A stretch of 42,891 nt of DNA from a virus: IMG/VR virus record IMGVR_UViG_3300029908_000054, positions 1-42,891 of that record; one strand, 5' to 3'. Positions 16,409 through 25,197 of this stretch are shown piece by piece. The position numbers were made by a program, and so were the translations under genes. The notes under the pieces are model-generated. The model had not been told where the DNA came from. It searched no databases and saw only the letters and a program-made list of their open reading frames with translations. Within the stretch, counting starts at the first letter, position 1; each line of letters begins with the position of its first letter.

Positions 16409-18019
16409 TTAATTGATTGTAAAATTATATAATTTGCTGTCAGATCCAAACAATAGACCCGCACTACCAGAGCTTGCTCCTTGCTTAGCTAATGTAATAC
16501 CAGCTGGTCTTGTGTCGATTGCGGGTACGTTCTGTACGCTATCTTGAATTGTCGGGAATTGAGTATTATCATAAGGAATGTTATATAATTTACCATCATC
16601 ACCAATTAATAACCCTAAATCCCCCGTGGTTGCTGTTTGAGATAAAACTAACATACCTGTAGTAGGATACACACCACCAATTGCGTTAACATATAAATAT
16701 TGTTGTGTTTGAGTTACAGGTGTTGGTTGTTGCAAAGACACAATAAATGCTGATCCTGAATTCCCAAGCAAAAATCCTGACCATAATGGATTTGCAATTA
16801 ATAAAATCCCATTGTCTGAATATGCTGGTGAAGTTACAGTGTAAGCTGTTACGTTAGCAGTAGGAGGTGGCGTTGAATTTAATAATTCAGATAAAATAGC
16901 CCAATTTGTTGAAGTTGGGAATACAGTTAAACAATCTAATGCGTTTAATGTAATTGATGTTTTACCGTCTATTAAACTACTATCTGATGTTGTAACAATT
17001 GTACCACCTCTTCCACCATCTTTTATTACTACTGGCGTAGAATCTGTAACACCCGATATCGCGTATAAACTAATTGTTAAATCAATAGCTTGAGTTATAA
17101 TAACTGTATCTGTAGTTAACACATTGTAATTTGTTGTTGGATATTTTGGTATTCCCAAATTCCATTGTGTCAATGGTTCTATATTATTTAATTGTCCTTG
17201 CACTTTTTCAAATGCAGTATTTATTGAATCATTTGCTAATACTGATGAATTAATTGGAATAAATGAACCACCTATTGTTGTCAATGAGGAATCAATTGCA
17301 GGAATTTGACCTGAAGAATTAAGTTGTACTAATTGACTATTGCCATTAAATGTATTACCTTGTTTTGTCACATCAGTTGAAAGTCTAGCATCTGCTAATG
17401 TACCTGAACTAATATTATCTGCATTAGTAGTATCAGTAGTCGCACTTGGAGCTAAACCACTTACTTGACCAGCACTAACTTGTGCATAAATAATATTACC
17501 ATTTATATCAACGCCATTGGAAAATTGATTAGTCGGAGCAGTTACAGTTTTTAACGTTAAATTATTACCTGTTTTAGTTAAACCACCTGTTACAGTTACA
17601 TTACCTGTTGCACTGCTAGCAAAGCCCAAAGATGTTGTGTCTAAAATACCGCCTGTTGTAGCGTTTGATGTCCAAGATGTGCCAGTTTGAGACCCCAAAG
17701 ATACGGACACTAATAAACCTACGTATGCATTCCACGTATTAAAGCTTGCCAAATAAGTTAATGGATTATTAGCCCCGTTAAATAAATAAAGGCCATTATT
17801 TGGGTTGCCATTCCCAGTATCTGGAGTTTGATTTTTAACTAAAATGGTGTTACCATCTATAAGAGTTATAGTATCAATAATTGCAGGAGCTGACGCAATA
17901 TCAATGTTAGTTGTGGTTGCAACTGTAACAGCAAAAGTATTACTAGATGAACCGCTTCCATTTGTTCCACCTATACCTTGAACATAATTAATTGAACCAT
18001 TATATTGACCTGTAGTCAT
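16409..18019 (-). CDS. Tail fibre protein (536 aa)
   Basis: Contains the module VATTTNIDIASAPAIIDTIT, DGNTILVKNQTPDTGNG and NNGLYLFNGA (residues about 30-95) commonly found near the start of phage tail fibres, followed by Gly/Thr/Asn-rich repeats and a C-terminal half with repeated TPPPTANVTAYT and LLIGDDGKLYNI-type strands (GLLIGDDGKLY and GLLFGSDSKLY are two copies). GAGGTTAATT precedes the ATG. It precedes the 877-aa fibre, so the two probably act in series or as alternative adhesins at the baseplate. Confidence 0.8.
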   Translation of the reverse strand: MTTGQYNGSINYVQGIGGTNGSGSSSNTFAVTVATTTNIDIASAPAIIDTITLIDGNTILVKNQTPDTGNGNPNNGLYLFNGANNPLTYLASFNTWNAYVGLLVSVSLGSQTGTSWTSNATTGGILDTTSLGFASSATGNVTVTGGLTKTGNNLTLKTVTAPTNQFSNGVDINGNIIYAQVSAGQVSGLAPSATTDTTNADNISSGTLADARLSTDVTKQGNTFNGNSQLVQLNSSGQIPAIDSSLTTIGGSFIPINSSVLANDSINTAFEKVQGQLNNIEPLTQWNLGIPKYPTTNYNVLTTDTVIITQAIDLTISLYAISGVTDSTPVVIKDGGRGGTIVTTSDSSLIDGKTSITLNALDCLTVFPTSTNWAILSELLNSTPPPTANVTAYTVTSPAYSDNGILLIANPLWSGFLLGNSGSAFIVSLQQPTPVTQTQQYLYVNAIGGVYPTTGMLVLSQTATTGDLGLLIGDDGKLYNIPYDNTQFPTIQDSVQNVPAIDTRPAGITLAKQGASSGSAGLLFGSDSKLYNFTIN

Positions 18020-18028
18020 AATTAACCT

Positions 18029-18421
18029 CTATATTCTATCTAAAAGAACATTTATATAATTACAATTAACAATTGAAGTTGCAATAAAGTTTATATGATC
18101 CACAACTCCAGTCCATTGAAATGTACACGTGTCTGAAATATCAATAACATTTCCCGATGTAACAGAAACAGGATAAGGTGAAAATTTACTAGGAAATAAA
18201 TTAAAGGTTAACATACCGCTTAAACCATTTGTAACAACAGTTGTTTCATCGGGAACGTATAAGCCATTAGACTCTTTAATAATACTATTAAAAAATTCTA
18301 ATGAAGCTTGACAAGAATAAAGAGTACTACCAGATTCACCAGTAATAGGACTAGACCATATCAATGGCGGTCTAGGGTTCATATAATTACCATTTTTATC
18401 AATTAATAAATTAATTCTCAT
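18029..18421 (-). CDS. Hypothetical tail-module protein (130 aa)
   Basis: A 130-residue beta-rich protein beginning MRINLLIDKNGNYMNPRPPL; the repeated hydrophobic/polar alternation and length suggest a small baseplate or fibre-attachment protein. It is tightly packed between the 173-aa gene and the fibre gene (2 and 9 bp gaps). No family recognised. Confidence 0.65.
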   Translation of the reverse strand: MRINLLIDKNGNYMNPRPPLIWSSPITGESGSTLYSCQASLEFFNSIIKESNGLYVPDETTVVTNGLSGMLTFNLFPSKFSPYPVSVTSGNVIDISDTCTFQWTGVVDHINFIATSIVNCNYINVLLDRI

Positions 18422-18423
18422 AA

Positions 18424-18945
18424 TTAACCTCTTGTTAAATTAAGTTGTGTATTTTGTAAAATATTATTAAAATCTCTTATTCCTGCATTTAATTTTACTT
18501 GTTGTTGCCATGTATTTAAATTAATATTATTTAAAAATAATACATTTGTCATACTCATGTTAAAAGGTACATAATAAATTAAAATATTATTAAATTGAGA
18601 TTCAAGTAACGACAAAGCAAAACCGTTTAATTGAGAAATACTAATATTTAAAGTGTTTTGAATTTGTTCATAAAATAAATTTGTTTGAATAATTGGTAAA
18701 TTTGTAATATATTTAATTAAATCATTACATAAATTTATATAAGCTTGCATTTGTGCATTAACTTGACCTGTTGTTAAAAAAGTTAAATATTGAGAACTAG
18801 GTAATAATAAATTATAATTAATGTCATAAGTTGTTAAATCATTATTAATAAAAGAATTTTGTAATATTTTTTGATAAAAAAATGCTAATATTGATTGATA
18901 TGTATCTAAAATTATAGTTAATGCATTAATAATATAATTATTCAT
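18424..18945 (-). CDS. Hypothetical tail-module protein (173 aa)
   Basis: A 173-residue, Asn/Leu/Ile/Gln-rich, mostly helical protein (MNNYIINALTIILDTYQSIL). Its start overlaps the stop of the DNA-circularisation-like gene by 4 bases, so the two are probably made together and may interact. No motif recognised. Confidence 0.65.
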   Translation of the reverse strand: MNNYIINALTIILDTYQSILAFFYQKILQNSFINNDLTTYDINYNLLLPSSQYLTFLTTGQVNAQMQAYINLCNDLIKYITNLPIIQTNLFYEQIQNTLNISISQLNGFALSLLESQFNNILIYYVPFNMSMTNVLFLNNINLNTWQQQVKLNAGIRDFNNILQNTQLNLTRG

Positions 18946-19679
18946 ATTCCAACCCCAGCTCCAATTTGTGTACCAATTACTTTAGCCGTTGATATTGTGC
19001 CAATTAAAGAAGTAATAGTATTTTGAATTCCTGTATACCACGTACTAATAATTTGAGTTGCGTTATTTTTAATTAAAGATGGTGACAAATGAGTTAAATC
19101 AGAAGTTAAAAAAGACGCTTCACACAAAACAAAATTTAATGAAGCATAATCATATGTAGTGCGACAATCGATAGGTAACACATTGTTAATTTTTCCATAA
19201 AATGGATGTTGCAAAGTTCCTAAACTACCAACGCTATTATCAAAAATATATTGTTGAAAATTACGTAAAGCTGTCAAATACATTGTGCCACAAAATATTA
19301 TTCTAAAAGTTATTTTTTGTGATCCAGTTCCCATATCTACAGGTTGATCATAATTAGCAAAAGGTATTTTATTTAACACATATTTACGATTAATACTTTC
19401 AATTATTCCCGTTGAAGTCATTTGTGTATTAAATAAATTTTGGTTTGGATCTGAAGTTACGCCTAATGCAGAACTAACCAAATTGTATGCATTTACGGCT
19501 CCACTAACATACTGAGCTAAAGGAACATTAAAATTACCTAAATTATTAACAATATTAAAAGATACAGTTTTTTTATTATCAGGTGTTGTATAAGTAGCAT
19601 CCAACATTTGCCAATTAAAAAGCCCAGTTAAATAAGCCAATTCATTAGCAGTATTAATAATCCCTAAAGTATTTGCCAT
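18942..19679 (-). CDS. DNA circularisation protein N-terminal-like tail protein
   Basis: A 245-residue protein matching, by eye, the family named after Mu gpN/gp43 and DNA circularisation protein (DNA_circ_N): an N-terminal beta strand region, then IPFANYDQPVDMGTGSQKIT, FRIIFCGTMYLTALRNFQQY and SLGTLQHPFYGKINNVLPID, corresponding to the family's D-P-x-x-D-x-G, G-x-x-Y and G-T-L-x-H-P-x-x-G motifs. In Mu-like tails the protein belongs to the tail/baseplate. I chose the ATG at 19679 rather than the TTG at 19703, which overlaps the previous gene. Its place after the baseplate genes differs from Mu. Confidence 0.75.
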   Translation of the reverse strand: MANTLGIINTANELAYLTGLFNWQMLDATYTTPDNKKTVSFNIVNNLGNFNVPLAQYVSGAVNAYNLVSSALGVTSDPNQNLFNTQMTSTGIIESINRKYVLNKIPFANYDQPVDMGTGSQKITFRIIFCGTMYLTALRNFQQYIFDNSVGSLGTLQHPFYGKINNVLPIDCRTTYDYASLNFVLCEASFLTSDLTHLSPSLIKNNATQIISTWYTGIQNTITSLIGTISTAKVIGTQIGAGVGI

Positions 19680-19681
19680 TT

Positions 19682-20623
19682 TTAAAATCCAGTATAAGAA
19701 CAACTAAATGAAACAGTATAAGTGCCTGTTGGAGCACCTGATGCTCCAAGAATTTGTACCGTAAAAGCTGGATTAGTCGGTGCTGTTATTATTCCAATTA
19801 TTCTGCCACCAGCTGGTTCATCAAATAAAGTAGCCGTTCCAATAACGTTGTTTTGAGTTAATACATTTGCTCTACCATTTGTCAATGCGAAAATAGTAGG
19901 CAAAGCTACACCACCTGAACCGTTAGTTAAAACTATAGATGCTGTTCCCGACATATTAATAGCTTTAAATCCGCCGGTTCCAAAAGATGTAATATTAGAT
20001 GTAATATTAGTGGATCCACCATCAGTAAAATAAAAAGAAGTAGTTGCGTTTTGTAATGCAGAAACTTCACTATTTAATGTATTTACTTGACCATTTAATG
20101 TACTTACTTGATTTTGTAATGTACTTACTTGATTTTGTAATGTACTTACTTCACTATTTAATGTAGTTATATCTGTTTTAATCCATATTTTCCCATAAGA
20201 ACTAATTGCCCCATTAGTAATCTGACATATTATTACATCTGTAACTAATGGTTCTGAAATAATAAATACATATGTGGTTGGAAATGAATAATTAGTCGCA
20301 TTTGGAGTATTTGGAGATATAGAATATCTTGCTACAATATAACCGTTTCCAACGGTTGCAACCGTTGAACCTATCGCATTGCCAAAAATTGCTGTATTAA
20401 ATGGTAAAAAAGAATATGTAGTTGGGGAAAATGCAAATGCACCATCTGGAACCGTAACATTACCAGCCCCATCAATAGTTACATTACCATCCAAATGTAA
20501 TATAATTGGAACATATTCTTGAGTTAATTCTTGAAAACGTAAATAAAAATCATTACTAAGGTTTGTCATTTGTTCTGCTGTTACTGATTGACCTTGTGTC
20601 CATGTTGATTGGTTGTTATCCAT
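19682..20623 (-). CDS. Tail fibre-like protein with heptad coiled coil (313 aa)
   Basis: The N-terminal 150 residues are beta-rich. Residues about 155-190 are a regular coiled coil of five seven-residue units (STLQNQV, STLNGQV, NTLNSEV and similar), encoded by 21-bp tandem DNA repeats, that would trimerise the protein. The C-terminal 120 residues are Gly/Thr/Asn-rich and beta, ending VSFSCSYTGF. It has the build of a short fibre or spike. AAGGTAATTTAAATTT precedes the ATG. Confidence 0.75.
   Translation of the reverse strand: MDNNQSTWTQGQSVTAEQMTNLSNDFYLRFQELTQEYVPIILHLDGNVTIDGAGNVTVPDGAFAFSPTTYSFLPFNTAIFGNAIGSTVATVGNGYIVARYSISPNTPNATNYSFPTTYVFIISEPLVTDVIICQITNGAISSYGKIWIKTDITTLNSEVSTLQNQVSTLQNQVSTLNGQVNTLNSEVSALQNATTSFYFTDGGSTNITSNITSFGTGGFKAINMSGTASIVLTNGSGGVALPTIFALTNGRANVLTQNNVIGTATLFDEPAGGRIIGIITAPTNPAFTVQILGASGAPTGTYTVSFSCSYTGF
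20059..20163 (-). repeat. Five 21-bp tandem units coding coiled-coil heptads
   Basis: Five consecutive 21-bp units; two (20101-20121 and 20122-20142) are identical and the others differ at a few bases. Each encodes one heptad. Unit gain or loss would change coiled-coil length without breaking the frame. Confidence 0.85.
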
Positions 20624-20653
20624 AAATTTAAATTACCTTAAAATTAAAAAATA

Positions 20654-21655
20654 TTATTTTGTGTACCCTAAAATATTTAGAGGGTATTCTTCATCACCTA
20701 AATATTGTAAACATCTGTTATAAATTAAACGTGGATCATTTGGATATGTAGCACCTATTAAAGTAAACCCATTATCTGTAGGTTCATCATTAAAAAATTG
20801 AACAATATTTCCTACATCTGCTCTACTCATTCTAATTATTAAATTTTGAATTTCTTGTTTAAATTCTAACAAAAAACTATCAGAATTAAATATGTTCCAT
20901 ATTAAATTCTGAATTGCAAAAAGATTGTCCGGTGCTAAAATAGCAGTACTATCTAATTCAGTTTTACCATTAATACCCAATTCCCAATAGTTGTCTAATG
21001 GATCTATATTATCATTAATATAAATTGCGCATACTACGCCTAATCTATAATAAATATATTTACTAATAAATAATTCTAAATCATATACATTTAATGCTAC
21101 GTTGTTTATAGATGCTAATAAATTAAATAATTGGGGCAAATACATACTGTTGCTCAATAATCCAATAGTTCCATTGTATTGAAATTCTAATTGGGTAGAA
21201 TAATCATTACTATAAACTTGATTTTGCACAAAAAAATATTTTTGATAATAATCGTCGAGCATATTTGCTTTTGCTTGTGATATTTGACCTATTAAAGTAT
21301 TGGGATTAATATCGTTAAAAATTCCTTTAGGAATTTTTTGTACAAATTTAATATAATTATTTGGTAAACTTTGTGAATAAATTGCTTTAGAATAAAATAT
21401 TGTAAAATATGTAACTGTTGATATTACTGATGTTACACCAATTGCAATTGGTAAATTGTCTAATGCAATAAATATTCCAGAATTATTAATTTGAACATTG
21501 CCGTATAAAACATTGCAATTAATAATTGTAGCTTTATGCAAAGAATTATCACCATCTATAGCATTATTATATATAACAGTAACATATATTTGATATGCTG
21601 ATCCGATTACTGGTAATACATTGTTTAATGATGCTTGAATTTGATCATAAATCAT
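20654..21655 (-). CDS. Baseplate/tail protein downstream of baseplate J (333 aa)
   Basis: A 333-residue protein following the baseplate J gene by one base, the place occupied in Mu-like phages by gp48. The N-terminal 100 residues are beta-rich and the rest mainly helical (QISQAKANMLDDYYQKYFFV, quoted once). No diagnostic motif is visible, so the baseplate role rests on position. The start ATG lies within AATTTAAAATG immediately after the J stop. Confidence 0.6.
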   Translation of the reverse strand: MIYDQIQASLNNVLPVIGSAYQIYVTVIYNNAIDGDNSLHKATIINCNVLYGNVQINNSGIFIALDNLPIAIGVTSVISTVTYFTIFYSKAIYSQSLPNNYIKFVQKIPKGIFNDINPNTLIGQISQAKANMLDDYYQKYFFVQNQVYSNDYSTQLEFQYNGTIGLLSNSMYLPQLFNLLASINNVALNVYDLELFISKYIYYRLGVVCAIYINDNIDPLDNYWELGINGKTELDSTAILAPDNLFAIQNLIWNIFNSDSFLLEFKQEIQNLIIRMSRADVGNIVQFFNDEPTDNGFTLIGATYPNDPRLIYNRCLQYLGDEEYPLNILGYTK

Positions 21656-21656
21656 T

Positions 21657-22922
21657 TTAAATTACACTAATTAAAATATTATCATACGATTGTATGTCAT
21701 AAGTATATTCAATATAAGTTGTGCTTGCATTTTGAGAAGGGACTTGTATGTCTCCATCTTCAACAATTAAATTAATTAAAACTTGTGCCAAAGAACCATT
21801 AGGAGAATTTAATTGATTACTGACGCTTGTTATTAAGCTATCAACTGTAATATATCTATTTGGAGGTACATTATTCCCTATCGCTGTTGCTCCATAAGGT
21901 TGGTTACAAATTGCTAATCTAATTTGTCTTTTTATTAATTGTTCAACGGTATATGTTTGAGTTACAGGATTACCATTTACATCTTGACTATCCACTTCAA
22001 TTGTCGTAGTTAAAGAATAACCATCTGCTAAAGATACAGTGACATTTAATGTATTAATAATATATGTATTATTAGGGTAAATGTTTACTGGTTGACCTAC
22101 TAAGCGTAAATTTTGAATATATGTATTAACAATATTTATAATATCTAAACTTGCTGTACGGTTATAAGTTATAAAAGAACCATTTATTAATCCTTGATCT
22201 AGCTGATATTGAGTTATTGAATTACCAACTAATGGAAATACTCCTAATATGCCAACCATTGATTGTGTAATAAAAGATGGTAAAACAATACAACTTGTAA
22301 CTTGTGAATCGGCTTTTAATGCGTAATTAAAATAATCTGTTTGCCTTGAACCCGCTTCAGGTGTTCTTATGTCTGTTAAAATACGAGTTATACAACTAAT
22401 ATCATTTTCTTCATTTTGGCCAATTTGACAAGAATTAACAATAGCGGTATAAGTTGAACTTGCATCTATTAACGTAGCACCATTAGGTTCATAAATTGCA
22501 TTACCGGCAATTAATGCATAAAGTACTATATTTACGTCTAAAGCAGTTACAGTTTGAGTTTGTAATGTTTGATATTGATTACCCGTAACAGAATCTGTAA
22601 ATACGGTATTAATTGGAATTGTATAAGGGTAATTAGTAGGTAAAGTAACATACGCTAAAACTGAACCATATGTAATTCCTCCTCTAGCAGGTAACCCTCT
22701 AGAATATAGCCATTGATCTACTTGATCGCCAACTGCGTATTGAGGATATATAGAATTTTGCACTGTTTGCAAATTCATATATAAATCTAAAAGAATTGAT
22801 GCCATTGCACCAGCATCAATAGTCCAAAACGTATTTTTATTATTTATATTTATATTACTATTTTGAGCTTGTAAATAATTTAAATATTTATTAAATAATA
22901 AATTTATTGTTATTTCATTCAT
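21657..22922 (-). CDS. Baseplate J-like wedge protein
   Basis: A 421-residue protein with baseplate J (Mu gp47) character: the N-terminal region about 55-85 (QYAVGDQVDQWLYSRGLPAR) gives the family's G-x-x-L/V-D-x-x-x-x-x-x-G-L-x-R motif, and region 90-135 (VTLPTNYPYTIPINTVFTDS, YQTLQTQTV) the 'P-x-G-T-x-F-x-x-x-x-G-x-x-Y-x-T' equivalent. RTPEAGSRQTDYFNYALKAD (about 190-210) matches the P-x-x-G-x-x-x-D-Y-x-x-W segment. It forms the wedges around the tail hub. I prefer the ATG at 22922; GTG at 22943 is possible. Confidence 0.8.
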   Translation of the reverse strand: MNEITINLLFNKYLNYLQAQNSNININNKNTFWTIDAGAMASILLDLYMNLQTVQNSIYPQYAVGDQVDQWLYSRGLPARGGITYGSVLAYVTLPTNYPYTIPINTVFTDSVTGNQYQTLQTQTVTALDVNIVLYALIAGNAIYEPNGATLIDASSTYTAIVNSCQIGQNEENDISCITRILTDIRTPEAGSRQTDYFNYALKADSQVTSCIVLPSFITQSMVGILGVFPLVGNSITQYQLDQGLINGSFITYNRTASLDIINIVNTYIQNLRLVGQPVNIYPNNTYIINTLNVTVSLADGYSLTTTIEVDSQDVNGNPVTQTYTVEQLIKRQIRLAICNQPYGATAIGNNVPPNRYITVDSLITSVSNQLNSPNGSLAQVLINLIVEDGDIQVPSQNASTTYIEYTYDIQSYDNILISVI

Positions 22923-22964
22923 GTTTTTATCCATTTGCTTCACAGCAAATTAATATTGTTAATT

Positions 22965-23342
22965 TTATAGATTAATTTGAGAATTATCCCACGTTAAACT
23001 AACAGGCGTACCTACCGCATCAATAGCACTAATTTTTATTGCTACAACGTTTTGTGTAACAAATTGTACTGATACTTTTAAATCTGTTATTACATTATCA
23101 GTTATTAATATTTGTAATGCTCTAGTTATAATGCTTACAATTTCTACTGAAGTAAATCCTCCTTTTGGTATAGATTGAAAATATGGAATTAAACCACTAG
23201 CAATAACATAATTATATATACAATTATAAGCTGTTATGGTAACTGGCATTTGAGTTTGTATATCGGGTGCAAACAATAAATTACCATTACCTGTCATCAT
23301 TAATTGACCATTTTGAATTATTGGAGATGTATTAGGTAACAT
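22965..23342 (-). CDS. Baseplate wedge protein, gp46/gp25-like
   Basis: A 125-residue protein just upstream of the baseplate J gene in transcription order, the place of Mu gp46 (related to T4 gp25). The middle region (ITRALQILITDNVITDLKVS) and the alternating C-terminal strands fit that fold, but the family's characteristic L-x-T-x-x-G-E motif is not obvious. Role inferred mainly from synteny. Confidence 0.55.
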   Translation of the reverse strand: MLPNTSPIIQNGQLMMTGNGNLLFAPDIQTQMPVTITAYNCIYNYVIASGLIPYFQSIPKGGFTSVEIVSIITRALQILITDNVITDLKVSVQFVTQNVVAIKISAIDAVGTPVSLTWDNSQINL

Positions 23343-23402
23343 TTTATATCTTTAAATATTGTGTACGTATATTTTATCATATTTTTAAACATAAGAGAAT
23401 AA

Positions 23403-24773
23403 TTATTTCCAAACCCCTGTAATTGATCCTAAAGGACAAATGTTTAATGTTGCAAAAGCACCTTTATTACTATAATTTCTATTATAAGTAGCTATAATTC
23501 CAGCCCCAAGTTCTGAATTAGGCACATTAATTATTGTACCCAAAATAAATTGTAAATTATCTTGATTTATATTAGGGTCATCCAGTGAAATAGTGCACTC
23601 TAAAGATATATACCCAGTTAATGCTTGTGCCATTTCTTTTGCTGTTAATAAATTTTGATACGCAGATATTTCATCATTTATAGCCCCGCTAGGAGTTGAT
23701 GACAAAATATATGGATTATTATTATAAGTAAGATATTTATTAAAAATTGATGCAGTTGTAGCATTAGTAACAATATTTGTATTAATTGGGGTATGAGATA
23801 TTATCCCAGTGAACCATCCTGTTTTAACTAATTGTTGGATTCTATTAAAATACAAAGGATTAGGGTAATAATTAGTTAAAAGTTGATTAACATTTGCACC
23901 TATGCTTAAATTAGAAGATAAAATAGAATAATTATTAATTACTGATGGAGTGCTTGCAATGTTATCATTTTCAGTGTATTGTAAAACACTTGCATAATTT
24001 TCAAAATTTGTATTATTTGTTATATCTATAGAAAAAGGGCATGGAAATGTATTTACAGATAATAATCTAGTTAATATAGTGCCATCTTCTTTTTGATAAA
24101 ATACAGTATTTGTATAATCTATACTTGAACGAAATACAGAATCTCTAGAAATACCAGCATCTGCCATTAAAAATACATTTGTTGGTAAATCTAACCCTAC
24201 AATTGTTTTATTAAAAAAAGTATTTAAATCTGTATTTGTTACCATATAATTAATAAAATCTTGGGTGTTTACAATTTGAGCTATTCCACTTGCAAATAAA
24301 GCTGGAATTGAAGTATTTAATGCTTTGCTAATTTGCGTAGCTTGATTAGCATCTAGAACAAATGGTGTTATAGTAAATTGATATATGCTTGGAGCTAAAG
24401 TAATAATTACATACATTCCGCCTTGATTTTCATTTTCCACAGATAATAAATTATATGAACAACTTAATAAAACACCTTGAAATATGGTTTTACCATTATC
24501 TCTTACTTCAATATATTGCCCTGAACGCAAAGCATTTTTTATTGTTTTTGATTCATTCATAGATAATACCAAAGTACTTGTAATACTTGAAGATTGTACA
24601 GAATAATTTAAATCTAAACTAATAAATTGATAAATTGAACTTACATCAAGATTGCCATTACCTTGCAAATCAAGTGGTAATGATAATGTATTTAATGTAT
24701 TTAATGAACTAAATTCATAAAAATTATCTGTACTATTTACTCTGGGATAAATTTTTATTGCCAAATTACGCAT
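23403..24773 (-). CDS. Baseplate hub protein (Mu gp44 / gpD-like)
   Basis: A 456-residue protein downstream of the tape measure and transglycosylase genes and upstream of the baseplate wedge genes, where Mu P (gp44) lies. N-terminal strands with IEVRDNGKTIFQGVLLSCSY (about 80-100) resemble the first beta-barrel domain of gp27-like hub proteins, and ISLECTISLDDPNINQDNLQ then GTIINVP (about 395-425) the distal domain with the 'L-x-P-G-x-x-V' pattern. It would form the trimeric ring that joins tube and spike. Confidence is moderate. Confidence 0.65.
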   Translation of the reverse strand: MRNLAIKIYPRVNSTDNFYEFSSLNTLNTLSLPLDLQGNGNLDVSSIYQFISLDLNYSVQSSSITSTLVLSMNESKTIKNALRSGQYIEVRDNGKTIFQGVLLSCSYNLLSVENENQGGMYVIITLAPSIYQFTITPFVLDANQATQISKALNTSIPALFASGIAQIVNTQDFINYMVTNTDLNTFFNKTIVGLDLPTNVFLMADAGISRDSVFRSSIDYTNTVFYQKEDGTILTRLLSVNTFPCPFSIDITNNTNFENYASVLQYTENDNIASTPSVINNYSILSSNLSIGANVNQLLTNYYPNPLYFNRIQQLVKTGWFTGIISHTPINTNIVTNATTASIFNKYLTYNNNPYILSSTPSGAINDEISAYQNLLTAKEMAQALTGYISLECTISLDDPNINQDNLQFILGTIINVPNSELGAGIIATYNRNYSNKGAFATLNICPLGSITGVWK

Positions 24774-24801
24774 TATTAACCTTTTTTGTTTACGTGTCTA
24801 T

Positions 24802-25197
24802 TTATTCTTTAAAATTTTTTATATAATTTTGAGTTATTATAGGCATATTTCTTTGCCCTAATTTAACTTTTTGCAAAGCAGTAGCTCCCATATTATAAGC
24901 TGATAACGCATCTTTCCAATTTCCAAATCTTTGATAATTTTCTTTTAAATATTTTGCTCCAATACGCATGTTTTGTTTCCAATATTTAGGTTTACTAGCT
25001 TCTGCATAAGGTAAATTACTGTATTTTTTCCACACAACCCTACTTATTTGACTTATACCAGCAGAATAATTGCTATTATTCATACCAACGTATGGGTTTC
25101 CTCTGCTTTCATTATATATCAATCTTTCTAATGCATTTCTATTCACCCTTTCTTCTGACGCAATCTGACTTATGGCATTTTCTACAGATTGCGCCAT
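24802..25197 (-). CDS. Lytic transglycosylase (SLT domain), virion-associated
   Basis: A 131-residue enzyme with the goose-lysozyme/SLT fold: catalytic Glu30 in IYNESRGNP, then SAGISQIS (G-x-x-Q motif) and LSAYNMGATAL (A-Y-N-x-G motif). It cleaves peptidoglycan with 1,6-anhydro product formation. Its start overlaps the tape-measure stop (TAATG), and such domains are often the C-terminus of the tape measure; here it is a separate protein, probably carried in the tail to open the host wall during DNA entry. Confidence 0.9.
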   Translation of the reverse strand: MAQSVENAISQIASEERVNRNALERLIYNESRGNPYVGMNNSNYSAGISQISRVVWKKYSNLPYAEASKPKYWKQNMRIGAKYLKENYQRFGNWKDALSAYNMGATALQKVKLGQRNMPIITQNYIKNFKE

